Shown here: one piece after another, positions 19,315 through 27,675 of the stretch
Numbering within the stretch: position 1 is the stretch's first letter
Layout of the letters: every line of letters starts with the position of its first letter
Origin: Herbaspirillum autotrophicum
Lineage (GTDB): Bacteria; Pseudomonadota; Gammaproteobacteria; Burkholderiales; Burkholderiaceae_D
Assembly: GCF_001189915.1 (NCBI RefSeq)
Contig: NZ_LFLS01000001.1
Coordinates: forward strand, 281,099 to 345,098
Reading direction: 5' to 3'
Length of the DNA: 64,000 nucleotides
Position numbers and translations under genes: made by a program
The notes under the pieces: generated by a model
Seen by the model: only the letters and a program-made list of their open reading frames with translations
Told to the model about the DNA's origin: nothing
Databases searched by the model: none

Positions 19315-20802
19315 TCAGGACGAACAGCTGACTTCCAGATGACTGGCCCAGTCCGGTGGCAGCGCCGCATAGTGCGCATGCTCAGGCTGTTCGTCGAATG
19401 GCCGTTGCAATACCTGCAGCAAGCGCGCAATCTCCGAAAAGTCTTTATTTTGCGCCTTTTCAATCGCGGTTTGGGCCAGATAATTGCGCAGAACGTATTT
19501 GGGGTTCACTTTGTCCATTGCAAGTTTCCGTGTGGCATCGACACTGTTTTCCTGTTGCAGGCGGGCCCGGTATTGCACCGCCCAGGCGTCGAAGGCCGGG
19601 CGCTCGATGAACAGATCGCGGACCGGCGCATCGTGTTCGGGCGCGGCCAGTTGCAGATTGCCGAGGCTGCGGAACAGCAGGGTGAAGTCGACATGGCTGC
19701 TTTGCATGATGGCGAACAGGCCGTCAATCAGGGCCTCGTCACCCGGCAGGGTTTGCTGCAAACCGAGTTTGGCGTGCAGCAAGCGCTCGTAAGCCAGCGT
19801 GTATTCGGCATCATAGCCGGCCAGCGCGGCTTCGGTCGCTTCCACGCTGCCGATCAGCGGCAGCATGGCTTGCCCGAGGGCAAAGCAATTCCATTGACCG
19901 ATGCGCGGCTGCATCTGGTATGAGTAGCGTCCCTGCTGGTCGGTATGGTTGCAGATATGCTTGGCGTCGAATGCTTCCATGAAGCCGAACGGACCGTAAT
20001 CCAGCGTCAGGCCGAGGATCGACATATTGTCGGTATTGAGTACGCCGTGCATGAAACCGACCGCCTGCCACTGTGCCACCAGCCGTGCGGTACGGCGGGT
20101 CACTTCCGTCAGCAGCGCCTGATACGGATTGTCGGTGCTCAGCAGTTGCGGATAAAAATTGGCAAGCACATTGTCGGCCAGCAATTTCAGTTCATCGTGC
20201 CGCTGGTTGTAATACCAATGCTCGAATGAGCCGAAACGGATGAAGCTGGGCGCCATGCGGGTGACCACGGCGGTACTTTCCGGCGTTTCGCGCATGACCA
20301 GCTTGTCCGAGCCGGTGAGGCCCAAGGCCCGGGTAGTGGGAATGCCGAGCGCGGCCATGGCTTCCGAGCACAGGAATTCGCGGATCGAAGAGCGCAAGAC
20401 GGCGCGGCCGTCACCCATGCGCGAATACGGGGTTTGCCCGGCGCCTTTCAATTGCAGCTCCATGCGGCCGCCATCGCGGGCCGGCAGGTCTCCGAGTAAA
20501 ATGGCGCGGCCGTCACCCAATTGGCCGGCCCATACCCCGAACTGATGTCCTGAATAGACTGCGGCCAGCGGACGCGAGCCTGCGGCAATACTGTTGCCGC
20601 TCAGAATATCGACCAGCGCGGCGCTGCTGTCGTTGCTGTCGAGCCCGATCAGCGCCGCTGCCGGTGCGCTGACTGCCACCAGATAAGGCGCGGGCAGCGG
20701 AGTGGGTTGCAGATGCGTATAAAATGCCGGCGGCAGCGTGGCGAAGGCGTTGCTGAATGTCAGCGCCGCCAGCGGCCGGGCCGTAGTCAAAGGTGCGGTC
20801 AT
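19315..20802 (-). CDS. selO: Protein adenylyltransferase SelO (YdiU)
   Basis: A pseudokinase-fold enzyme that transfers AMP from ATP to protein Ser, Thr or Tyr residues and is linked to redox control. Conserved blocks are [43 protein letters not shown] in the ATP site, and [13 protein letters not shown] followed by [11 protein letters not shown] for metal binding. It ends in CSS, the position of selenocysteine in animal homologues. The start is uncertain: 20802 gives 495 residues; 20853 or 20883 would add 17 or 27. No start has a strong ribosome binding site. It is probably first gene of the run selO-msrB-yciB-bolA-ppiC. Confidence 0.92.
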   Translation of the reverse strand: MTAPLTTARPLAALTFSNAFATLPPAFYTHLQPTPLPAPYLVAVSAPAAALIGLDSNDSSAALVDILSGNSIAAGSRPLAAVYSGHQFGVWAGQLGDGRAILLGDLPARDGGRMELQLKGAGQTPYSRMGDGRAVLRSSIREFLCSEAMAALGIPTTRALGLTGSDKLVMRETPESTAVVTRMAPSFIRFGSFEHWYYNQRHDELKLLADNVLANFYPQLLSTDNPYQALLTEVTRRTARLVAQWQAVGFMHGVLNTDNMSILGLTLDYGPFGFMEAFDAKHICNHTDQQGRYSYQMQPRIGQWNCFALGQAMLPLIGSVEATEAALAGYDAEYTLAYERLLHAKLGLQQTLPGDEALIDGLFAIMQSSHVDFTLLFRSLGNLQLAAPEHDAPVRDLFIERPAFDAWAVQYRARLQQENSVDATRKLAMDKVNPKYVLRNYLAQTAIEKAQNKDFSEIARLLQVLQRPFDEQPEHAHYAALPPDWASHLEVSCSS

Positions 20803-20973
20803 GGATGTGGTAACTGGAGAGGTAGCGGGCAAGGTGACGGGAATAAACCGCATTTTGACAGAGAACCGGATATCCCATAGCATCGCGCTGTTTTATCAAT
20901 TCGCGCCGGCCGCCAGCCCGGCGGTATCACGGCTGCGTCATGGCTGCATTACGGCTACATATCAAGGCTGAAT

Positions 20974-21921
20974 TTGGAATTTGCACTGATCACTTTTCTC
21001 AACGGACTCAGTTACGGCTTCTTGCTGTTCATGCTGTCGTCCGGCCTGACGCTGATTTACAGCATGATGGGTGTGCCCAATTTCGCCCATGCCAGTTTCT
21101 ACATGCTCGGCGCTTACGCCGCCTATGCCATCAGCAGCGTGCTCGGTTTCTGGCCAGCGCTGGTGCTGGCGCCATTACTGATCGGCGCGCTCGGGGCGCT
21201 GATCGAGCATTACGGCTTGCGCATCGTGCATCGTTACGGCCACATTCCTGAATTGCTGTTTACCTTCGGCTTGTCCTATATGGTGGTCGAAGTGGTGCAA
21301 CTGATCTGGGGCCGGGCCCCGGTGCCATACCGGATTCCGCCGGAACTGGACGGTACTTTGTTTACCTTGTATTCCACTACCTTCCCGGTGTATCGCGGCT
21401 TCATGCTGCTGGTCGCGGCCTGCATGCTGGTGGCGATTTACGCACTGTTGCGGCATACCCGCATCGGTCTCACGATTCAGGCCGCGCTGACGCATCCGCA
21501 GATGGCTGAAGCGCTGGGCCATAATGTGCCGCGCGTCTTCATGCTGGTATTTGGCGGCGGTTGCGCGCTGGCGGCGCTGGCCGGAGTCATCGGCGGCAAT
21601 GCCTTTGTCACCGAGCCGGGCATGGCGGGGGCGGTCGGCAGCATCATCTTCGTGGTAGTGATCGTCGGCGGTCTCGGTTCGCTGGCCGGCGCGTTCATTG
21701 CCTCGATGCTGATCGGCCTGGCGCAAACCTTTGCCGTCGCTCTCGACTATTCGCCGGCTTCCGTGCTGGCGACACTGGGCGTCACCATCGATCCGGGCGC
21801 ACCCCTGCAAGCGCTGCTTGGTTTGAGCATCGCTCAGGTGGCGCCGATCTTGCCGTATCTGTTGCTGATCGTGATGCTGATCGTCAGACCCAAGGGTTTG
21901 ATGGGCACGCGCGAGGGTTGA
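20974..21921 (+). CDS. livH: Branched-chain amino acid ABC transporter permease LivH
   Basis: A 315-residue inner-membrane permease of the LIV-I/HAAT family with about eight membrane segments. It starts with TTG at 20974, reading MEFALITFLNGLSYG, supported by AAGG 6 bases upstream. Typical motifs are SGLTLIYSMMGVPNFAHASFY near the N-terminus and VVVIVGGLGSLAGAF in the cytoplasmic EAA-like loop. It is the first gene of a tightly packed livHMGF operon; livM starts one base after its stop. The substrate may be amino acids, amides or urea. Confidence 0.93.
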   Translation: MEFALITFLNGLSYGFLLFMLSSGLTLIYSMMGVPNFAHASFYMLGAYAAYAISSVLGFWPALVLAPLLIGALGALIEHYGLRIVHRYGHIPELLFTFGLSYMVVEVVQLIWGRAPVPYRIPPELDGTLFTLYSTTFPVYRGFMLLVAACMLVAIYALLRHTRIGLTIQAALTHPQMAEALGHNVPRVFMLVFGGGCALAALAGVIGGNAFVTEPGMAGAVGSIIFVVVIVGGLGSLAGAFIASMLIGLAQTFAVALDYSPASVLATLGVTIDPGAPLQALLGLSIAQVAPILPYLLLIVMLIVRPKGLMGTREG

Positions 21922-21922
21922 G

Positions 21923-23164
21923 ATGAAGCGGCCATTGTCATTGCTAACGTCACCGTCAAACCGCAGCTGGTGCTGGGCTGCCTATGTACTGGTGCTGCTG
22001 ACCGCGCCGTTGCTGTTCCGGCAAAACGCCTCGCTGTCCTTGCTGTCGCAGATGGGCACCATGATCTTGCTGGGCCTGTCCTGCAACATGCTGCTGGGTC
22101 AGGGCGGCATGCTGTCATTCGGTCATGCGGTGTATTCGGGACTCGGCGCGTTCGTGGCGATTCACGCCCTCAATCGCGTCAGCGACGGCAGCCTGCTGTT
22201 GCCGGTGACGCTGATTCCGCTGGTCGGCGGCGTGGCCGGCATGGGCTTCGGCATGCTGTTCGGTTACGTCACTACGCGCCGCGCCGGCACCACCTTTGCC
22301 ATGATCACGCTGGGCATGGTGGAACTGGTCTCGGCGTGCGCCTTGATGTTTCCGGGTTTTTTTGGCGGCGAGGGCGGGATTGCCGGCAATCGCGTGGCGG
22401 GCGCGCCGGTACTGGGGATCAGTTACGGACCGCAGATCGAGGTGTATTACCTGATTGCCTTCTGGTTGTTGCTGGGTACCGCCGCCATGTATGCCTTCAC
22501 CCATACGCCGCTGGGGCGCATGCTCAACGCCGTGCGCGACAATCCGGAACGGGCCGCCTTTGTCGGCTACGACCCGCAAAAGGTGCGCTATCTGACCCTG
22601 ATCCTGTCGGCCTTCTTTGCCGGCATTGCCGGCGGTCTGAGCGCCATCAATTTCGAAATCGTCAGCGCCGAAAATGTCGGTGCCTTGCGTTCCGGCACGA
22701 TTTTATTGTTCACCTTCATCGGCGGTACCGGCTTCTTTTTCGGGCCGGTCATCGGCGCCGTCATCGGCGTCCTGTTCTCGGTATTGCTGTCGACCTATAC
22801 CAAGGCCTGGCAGTTTTATCTTGGCGCCTTTTTCATTCTGATCGTCATGTTTGCCCCCGGCGGCATGGCGCAATTACTGGTGTCGGGTGTCGCCATCTTG
22901 CGTGGCGGCTGGCGTCAGGTCTGGAGGCAATTGCTGGCGATCAGCGTCTGTGCCGCACTGTTGCTGGCTGGCTGCGTCGCCGTGGTGGAGTTGTGGTACC
23001 GGCAAGATCAGGACGCCGCCATCGCCACTGCCGGCGCGTCAGTCTGGCTGGCGGCTGGCGCCGCCATCGTGATCGGACTGAGCGGCATGTTATGGCTGCG
23101 GCCACGCTTCATGCGTGCCAGCGCACGGGCGTTGCAAGCCGGTAAGCAGCGGGAGCAGACATGA
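21923..23164 (+). CDS. livM: Branched-chain amino acid ABC transporter permease LivM
   Basis: A 413-residue permease partner of LivH with about ten membrane segments. Core motifs are LLGQGGMLSFGHAVYSGLGAF and the loop GTGFFFGPVIGAVIG. It is longer than many LivM proteins because of a C-terminal extension of two hydrophobic segments (about residues 330-400). The stop overlaps the livG start as ATGA (23161-23164), showing tight translational coupling. Confidence 0.93.
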   Translation: MKRPLSLLTSPSNRSWCWAAYVLVLLTAPLLFRQNASLSLLSQMGTMILLGLSCNMLLGQGGMLSFGHAVYSGLGAFVAIHALNRVSDGSLLLPVTLIPLVGGVAGMGFGMLFGYVTTRRAGTTFAMITLGMVELVSACALMFPGFFGGEGGIAGNRVAGAPVLGISYGPQIEVYYLIAFWLLLGTAAMYAFTHTPLGRMLNAVRDNPERAAFVGYDPQKVRYLTLILSAFFAGIAGGLSAINFEIVSAENVGALRSGTILLFTFIGGTGFFFGPVIGAVIGVLFSVLLSTYTKAWQFYLGAFFILIVMFAPGGMAQLLVSGVAILRGGWRQVWRQLLAISVCAALLLAGCVAVVELWYRQDQDAAIATAGASVWLAAGAAIVIGLSGMLWLRPRFMRASARALQAGKQREQT

Positions 23165-23919
23165 CGATTGCGGCACTGGAAGTCAGCGCGTTGCGCAAGC
23201 GTTTTGGGCAAACCGACACCATTTGCGGCGTCGATCTGCAGATTGCCGCAGGGCAGCGCTGCGCTCTGATCGGTCCCAACGGCGCCGGCAAATCGACCCT
23301 GTTCAATCTGATTTCGGGACGTCTTGCCGCCGACGCCGGCACCGTGCGCTTGCATGGCGAACGGATCGACGGCCTGACGCCGTTTCAGATCAACCGCCGT
23401 GGCCTGGCGCGCAGCTTTCAGATTTCCAGTCTGTTCAACAACCTGAGCGCCTTTGAAAATATCCGCTGCGCGCTGCTGTGGCAACTGGGCTATCGCTATT
23501 CCTTCTGGCATCGGCTGCATCGCTTGCGCGACGCCCGCGATCAGGCCGAGGCGGTACTGGCGCAGATCGGCTTGTCGGCAAGACGCGATGTGCTGGCCGG
23601 CTTGCTGACCTATGCCGAACAACGCGCCCTGGAAGTCGGCATCACGATTGCCGCCGGTGCCGAAGTGATTTTGCTGGATGAACCGACCGCCGGCATGAAC
23701 CGCGCCGAATCGGCGGCCATGGTCGAGCTGATTCGCCAGGTCACCGCCGGCAAGACGCTGCTGATGGTCGAGCATGACATGGACGTGGTGTTCGGTCTGG
23801 CTGATCGTATTGCGGTGATGGCCGACGGCGTCGTGATTGCCTGCGACAGTGTCGCCGCGATTCGCGCCAATCCTGATGTTCAACGTATTTATCTGCATCG
23901 TCCCGGCCATGTTGCTTGA
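23161..23919 (+). CDS. livG: Branched-chain amino acid ABC transporter ATPase LivG
   Basis: A 252-residue ATPase. Walker A is GPNGAGKST, the Q-loop follows in ARSFQISSLFNNLS, and Walker B is VILLDEPTAGMN with the switch His in VEHDMDVVF. The ABC signature is shortened to LLTYAEQRALEV, lacking the usual LSxGQ spelling; related HAAT ATPases also show LxYGxQR here, so it is probably functional. It overlaps livM by 4 bases and livF by 11. Confidence 0.92.
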   Translation: MTIAALEVSALRKRFGQTDTICGVDLQIAAGQRCALIGPNGAGKSTLFNLISGRLAADAGTVRLHGERIDGLTPFQINRRGLARSFQISSLFNNLSAFENIRCALLWQLGYRYSFWHRLHRLRDARDQAEAVLAQIGLSARRDVLAGLLTYAEQRALEVGITIAAGAEVILLDEPTAGMNRAESAAMVELIRQVTAGKTLLMVEHDMDVVFGLADRIAVMADGVVIACDSVAAIRANPDVQRIYLHRPGHVA

Positions 23920-24613
23920 GATCGACAACCTCCACGCGTATTACGGCCAGAGTCACGTCTTGCATGGCGTGTCGTTGCGGGTCGATGCCGGTGAAATCGT
24001 CAGTGTGCTGGGGCGCAATGGCGTCGGTCGTTCGACCTTGCTCAAGGCCATCATGGGGCAGTTGCAAACCGAAGGTAGTATCCGCTTTCGCAATGAACCG
24101 ATGGCGGGTTTGAAAACCTTCGATATTGCCCGCCGCGGCATTGCCTATGTGCCGGAAAGCCGCGATGTGTTTCCGGGGCTGACGGTGGCGCAAAATCTGC
24201 TGCTCGGTCAGCAACGCCGGCGCAGTCATCAGCCGGCAGCATGGACTGCGGCCGACATGTACCGCATGTTTCCGCAACTGGAGAAGCGGCGCGCTGTGGC
24301 GGCCGGTCTGTTGTCGGGCGGTGAGCAGCAAATGCTGAGCCTGTCGCGTTCACTGATGGGGAATCCGGATCTGATCCTGATCGATGAGCCGACCGAAGGC
24401 TTGTCGCCGCAGATGGTGGAGCTGGTGGCCGGTTATCTGCAAGCCTTGCGCGGGCGCGGTATTGCCGTGTTGCTGATCGAACAGAAACAAACCATTGCGC
24501 TGGATATTTCGCAGCGACTGTATGTCATGGGGCATGGCGCGGTGGTGTTCGACGGCACGCCGCAGCAGTTGCAAGAGAATCGCGCGCTGCGCAGCGAGTG
24601 GCTGGAAATCTGA
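23909..24613 (+). CDS. livF: Branched-chain amino acid ABC transporter ATPase LivF
   Basis: A 234-residue ATPase starting MLLEIDNLHAYYGQSHVL at 23909; an upstream in-frame ATG at 23837 would lie wholly inside livG and is rejected. The Walker A is GRNGVGRST, with Arg where Lys is canonical. The signature is LSGGEQQMLSL and Walker B is LILIDEPTEGLSP. Some LivF-like ATPases carry this K-to-R change (recollection, not checked). No livJ/livK binding-protein gene is next to the operon. Confidence 0.92.
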   Translation: MLLEIDNLHAYYGQSHVLHGVSLRVDAGEIVSVLGRNGVGRSTLLKAIMGQLQTEGSIRFRNEPMAGLKTFDIARRGIAYVPESRDVFPGLTVAQNLLLGQQRRRSHQPAAWTAADMYRMFPQLEKRRAVAAGLLSGGEQQMLSLSRSLMGNPDLILIDEPTEGLSPQMVELVAGYLQALRGRGIAVLLIEQKQTIALDISQRLYVMGHGAVVFDGTPQQLQENRALRSEWLEI

Positions 24614-24699
24614 TACCAGTATCTGTCAAAGATAGCGAATGCGGTATCCCTGCCTGTCGCCAGCGGTAAAGAAAAATTTACGATTGCACGGATTTTGCA

Positions 24700-24760
24700 C
24701 ATGGCGGCAGGTGCCGCCATGCATGCTGTTGTTCGGCCGGGAGTGTCGCGACATTCCCGG
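24700..24760. terminator. Two strong palindromes between convergent livF and peptide gene
   Basis: A perfect 10-bp inverted repeat (CATGGCGGCA at 24700-24709, TGCCGCCATG at 24712-24721) is followed by a near-perfect 24-base palindrome at 24737-24760 (arms CCGGGAGTGTCG and CGACATTCCCGG, one G/T mismatch). No T-tract follows either stem. Their place between two convergent genes suggests they end both transcripts; protein-binding sites are an alternative. Confidence 0.5.
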
Positions 24761-24780
24761 TCGTCAGCATTGGTTAGGCC

Positions 24781-24945
24781 TTAGCAGCGGTCGTCACCGC
24801 CGTCAAGTGGCGGGGGCGGTTCGCAGGTCGGTGGCTTTGGCGGCAGACATGCCGGCGCCGCTGGCTTGAAGATGTGCAGAAGTTGCAGCAGGCAGCAAAA
24901 ACCGCCGGCGACATTGCTCAGTTCGGTGCTATTCAGTGCTTTCAT
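24781..24945 (-). CDS. Small double-glycine-leader peptide (bacteriocin-like precursor)
   Basis: A 54-residue peptide. The first 15 residues, MKALNSTELSNVAGG, look like a class II bacteriocin/microcin leader cut after Gly-Gly by C39-peptidase ABC exporters. The 39-residue core begins FCCLLQLLHIF, has five cysteines (core positions 2, 3, 18, 26, 39), is very proline-rich (KPPTCEPPPP) and ends acidic with GGDDRC. GGGAG about 6 bases upstream of the ATG is a good ribosome binding site, favouring this start over one 13 codons upstream. No exporter, immunity or modification gene is adjacent. The function is inferred only from the leader. Confidence 0.6.
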   Translation of the reverse strand: MKALNSTELSNVAGGFCCLLQLLHIFKPAAPACLPPKPPTCEPPPPLDGGDDRC

Positions 24946-25310
24946 GGCAAACTCCCAGGTAAAAGTTGCATAACGGAGGGGCACTGCCGGTGTTGTCTGG
25001 CAGTGAAGTAACGATAAGTATTTTGGCCGGCGATGTATATTGAACTATCCCCGTTTTGTCTTCCTTCTTCCGCACGCAATTCCCTGCATCAAATATGGCG
25101 AGGGCCAAGAGAAAGTAGGGGCTTTGATCTGAAAAAAACGTGATGGCGGGGCGACGGTATGCGACAAACTGCTGCAACGGCTCGATGAGCAAGGACGGAA
25201 ATCGTGGGAAGCGGGCGTTGCCACGGAGGAGATTGCTGGCCGGGCAGAAGTGCAGTCAGCCGGTCATGGCAGCGGGCGCGGCCATGACCTCATGCAAAAG
25301 GCGTGGTTGA
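24946..25310. other. Upstream region of the double-glycine peptide gene
   Basis: No gene is supported here. A perfect inverted repeat CACTGCC (24982-24988), ten-base loop, GGCAGTG (24999-25005) lies 37 bases upstream of the peptide start and could be an operator or a leader hairpin. The stretch 25006-25060 is AT-rich and probably holds the promoter, but no clear hexamer pair is visible. Confidence 0.45.
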
Positions 25311-26603
25311 TTACTTGTTGACCAGTCGCGCTGGCACCGTCAGTGTCAGCAAGCCGCCCAGCACCAGCGATGCTGCCAGCACATACATGCCGGAGTTGGT
25401 GCTTTGGGTGGCATCTTTGAGCCAGCCCACCAGATACGGGCTGACAAAACCGGCCAGATTGCCGAGCGAATTGATCAGGGCGATGCCGGCAGCGGCCGCC
25501 GCACCGCCCAGGAATGCCGTCGGCAGACTCCAGAACAGCGGCAGGGTGGTCATGATGCCGATGGTGGCCAGCGTCAATGCCGCCATGGCGACGATGGTGT
25601 TGTGGTCATACATGGTGCTCAGCAGCAGGCCGATGGCGCCGAGGAAAGCCGGAATGGCGACGTGCCAGCGGCGTTCGCGATGCTTGTCGGCGCTGCGCCC
25701 CACCAGCACCATGGCGACGGCGGCGAAGGCATACGGAATCGCCGTCAGCAAGCCGATGTTGAGCGGATCGGTGACGCCGGTGGTCTTGATGATGGTCGGC
25801 AACCAGAAGCTGACGCCATACAGGCCCATGACGAAACAGAAATAGATCAGCGCGCTCAGCCATACCTTGGGATTGGCAAACATCTGGCCCATCGAGGTTT
25901 CTTGTTTTTGGCTGGCTTCGGCCTTGATCTGGGATTCCAGCAATTGCTTTTCGGTTTCGCTCAGCCAGTCGGCGTCACGGATGCGGTCTTTCATGTAGAA
26001 AATGATGACCACGCCCAGTACCAGCGAAGGAATCGCTTCCAGAATGAACATCCACTGCCAGCCGCTCATGCCGTAGACGCCCGGCATGGAGTGCATGATC
26101 CAGCCCGACAGCGGGCCGCCGATGACGCCCGACAAGGCAATCCCGGTCATGAACAGCGCCGTGATCTTGCCGCGCCGGTGCGACGGATACCAGTAAGTCA
26201 GGTACAGAATCACGCCCGGGAAGAAGCCGGCTTCGGCCACGCCCAGCAGGAAACGCATGACATAAAACATTTCCGGCGTGGTGACGTAAATCATGGCGCC
26301 GGAAATGATGCCCCAGGTGATCATGATGCGGGCGATCCAGAGCCGGGCACCGACCTTGTGCAAGATGATGTTGCTGGGGACTTCGAAAATGAAATAACCG
26401 ATGAAAAAGATACCGGCGCCAAGGCCGTACACGGTTTCGCTGAACTTGAGGTCGGCCAGCATTTGCAGTTTGGCAAAGCCGACGTTGACGCGGTCCAGAT
26501 AAGAGGCAACATAGCAAAGGAACAGCAGTGGCAGCAAACGCCACGTTACCTTGGAAAAGGTGGCTTCTTCAAATGACGGGGTACTGGCAGGATGTTGCGA
26601 CAT
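25311..26603 (-). CDS. MFS transporter, anion:cation symporter (ACS) family
   Basis: A 430-residue carrier with twelve hydrophobic segments, a central cytoplasmic loop at about residues 205-240, and family motifs YLDRVNVGFAKLQM (segment 1) and LGVAEAGFFPGVILYLTYWYP (segment 4). ACS carriers take up organic or sugar acids with protons. It lies downstream of two SDR and one aldehyde dehydrogenase genes and probably imports their substrate. A terminator at 26667-26694 separates it from that operon, so it may have its own promoter. Confidence 0.88.
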   Translation of the reverse strand: MSQHPASTPSFEEATFSKVTWRLLPLLFLCYVASYLDRVNVGFAKLQMLADLKFSETVYGLGAGIFFIGYFIFEVPSNIILHKVGARLWIARIMITWGIISGAMIYVTTPEMFYVMRFLLGVAEAGFFPGVILYLTYWYPSHRRGKITALFMTGIALSGVIGGPLSGWIMHSMPGVYGMSGWQWMFILEAIPSLVLGVVIIFYMKDRIRDADWLSETEKQLLESQIKAEASQKQETSMGQMFANPKVWLSALIYFCFVMGLYGVSFWLPTIIKTTGVTDPLNIGLLTAIPYAFAAVAMVLVGRSADKHRERRWHVAIPAFLGAIGLLLSTMYDHNTIVAMAALTLATIGIMTTLPLFWSLPTAFLGGAAAAAGIALINSLGNLAGFVSPYLVGWLKDATQSTNSGMYVLAASLVLGGLLTLTVPARLVNK

Positions 26604-26666
26604 GTCTCACTCCAGGTTAATCCGGACGTCGGAATGCGGCGCCGGTACGGCTGTTCTTATTGGTTG

Positions 26667-26694
26667 AAAACAGACCCGGATCAAGCCGGGTCTG
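26667..26694 (-). terminator. Terminator of the SDR-ALDH-SDR operon
   Basis: Perfect 9-bp stem CAGACCCGG (26671-26679), six-base loop, CCGGGTCTG (26686-26694). On the minus strand it is followed by TTTT, so it ends transcripts coming from the dehydrogenase genes before the MFS gene. Confidence 0.8.
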
Positions 26695-26834
26695 CTTTGT
26701 GCGAAAACGCCGTGCCTCGTGCAGACTGCATGGAAATTTTTCGCGGTGCAGCATTGTAGCGCTTGGCGTTGCGAAGTCAATGCCGGTTTTTGCGCAGGCA
26801 CCGGCGCTGTTTCAACGCCACTTTCGGACGGTTT

Positions 26835-27593
26835 TTATACGCAGCGACCGCCATCGACTTCGAGGCAGGCGCCGGTAATGAAGGCCGCTTCGTCCGAGCC
26901 CAGATACAGGCAGGCGTTGGCAATATCGTCGGGGGTCGAGAAGCGTCCCAGCGGAATCGTCGCCGTGAATTTCTTGCGGTTTTCCGGGGTATCCGGCACG
27001 CCCATGAATTCGCTCAGCAAGCCGGTCGCCGAGATCACCGGGTTGACGCAATTGACGCGGATATTGTCCGGGCCGAGTTCGGCCGCCATCGATTTGCTGG
27101 TGGTGATCACGGCTCCCTTGCTGCCGTTGTACCAGGTCAGACCCGGACGCGGACGGATGCCGGCAGTGGAGGCGATATTGATGAAGGCGCCGCCGCCGAC
27201 CTTGCGGAAATGCGGCACAAACGTGTGGGCGCTGAGGAAGATGCTCTTGACGTTGATGGCGTACACGCGGTCAAACTCTTCTTCGCTGACTTCCAGCATC
27301 GGCCGGTTGCGGTGGGTGGTGCCGGCGTTGTTGACCACGATATGCAGGCCGCCAAAGGCTTCCAGCGTCGCGGCCAGCAAGGCATTGACATCGCCGCTGC
27401 GCGAGACGTCGGTGCGGAAGAAACGCGCCTTGCCGCCGGCCTCGTTGATTTCCTTGACCACGCGATGGCCGCCGGTTTCGCCGATGTCAGCCACCATCAC
27501 GCTGGCGCCTTCGCGGGCATATGCCTTGGCAATGCCTTCGCCGAAGCCGGAACCGCCGCCGGTCACGATTGCTACTTTGTCTTTCAAACGCAT
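26835..27593 (-). CDS. SDR-family oxidoreductase
   Basis: A 252-residue classical short-chain dehydrogenase. The NAD(P) motif TGGGSGFGEGIA is near residue 12, followed by NNAG and the Tyr-x3-Lys pair in WYNGSKGAV with the catalytic Ser upstream in IASTAG. An Asp in MVADIG after the second beta strand suggests NAD preference. The start at 27593 follows AGGAGA. The much longer open frame upstream overlaps the aldehyde dehydrogenase gene and is not used. It is third gene of the catabolic operon. Confidence 0.9.
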   Translation of the reverse strand: MRLKDKVAIVTGGGSGFGEGIAKAYAREGASVMVADIGETGGHRVVKEINEAGGKARFFRTDVSRSGDVNALLAATLEAFGGLHIVVNNAGTTHRNRPMLEVSEEEFDRVYAINVKSIFLSAHTFVPHFRKVGGGAFINIASTAGIRPRPGLTWYNGSKGAVITTSKSMAAELGPDNIRVNCVNPVISATGLLSEFMGVPDTPENRKKFTATIPLGRFSTPDDIANACLYLGSDEAAFITGACLEVDGGRCV

Positions 27594-27675
27594 GTCTTCT
27601 CCTGTGATGAGTGAATGCCGGGCTGACGCAGTGTCGCGCCGGCGGATGATATCGAGAGTGTTCAGTGGTGCAGCA

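Noticed and set aside
24929..25192. 87-codon minus-strand frame upstream of the double-glycine peptide
   Set aside because: It overlaps the peptide gene out of frame, covers the expected promoter and shows no protein character.
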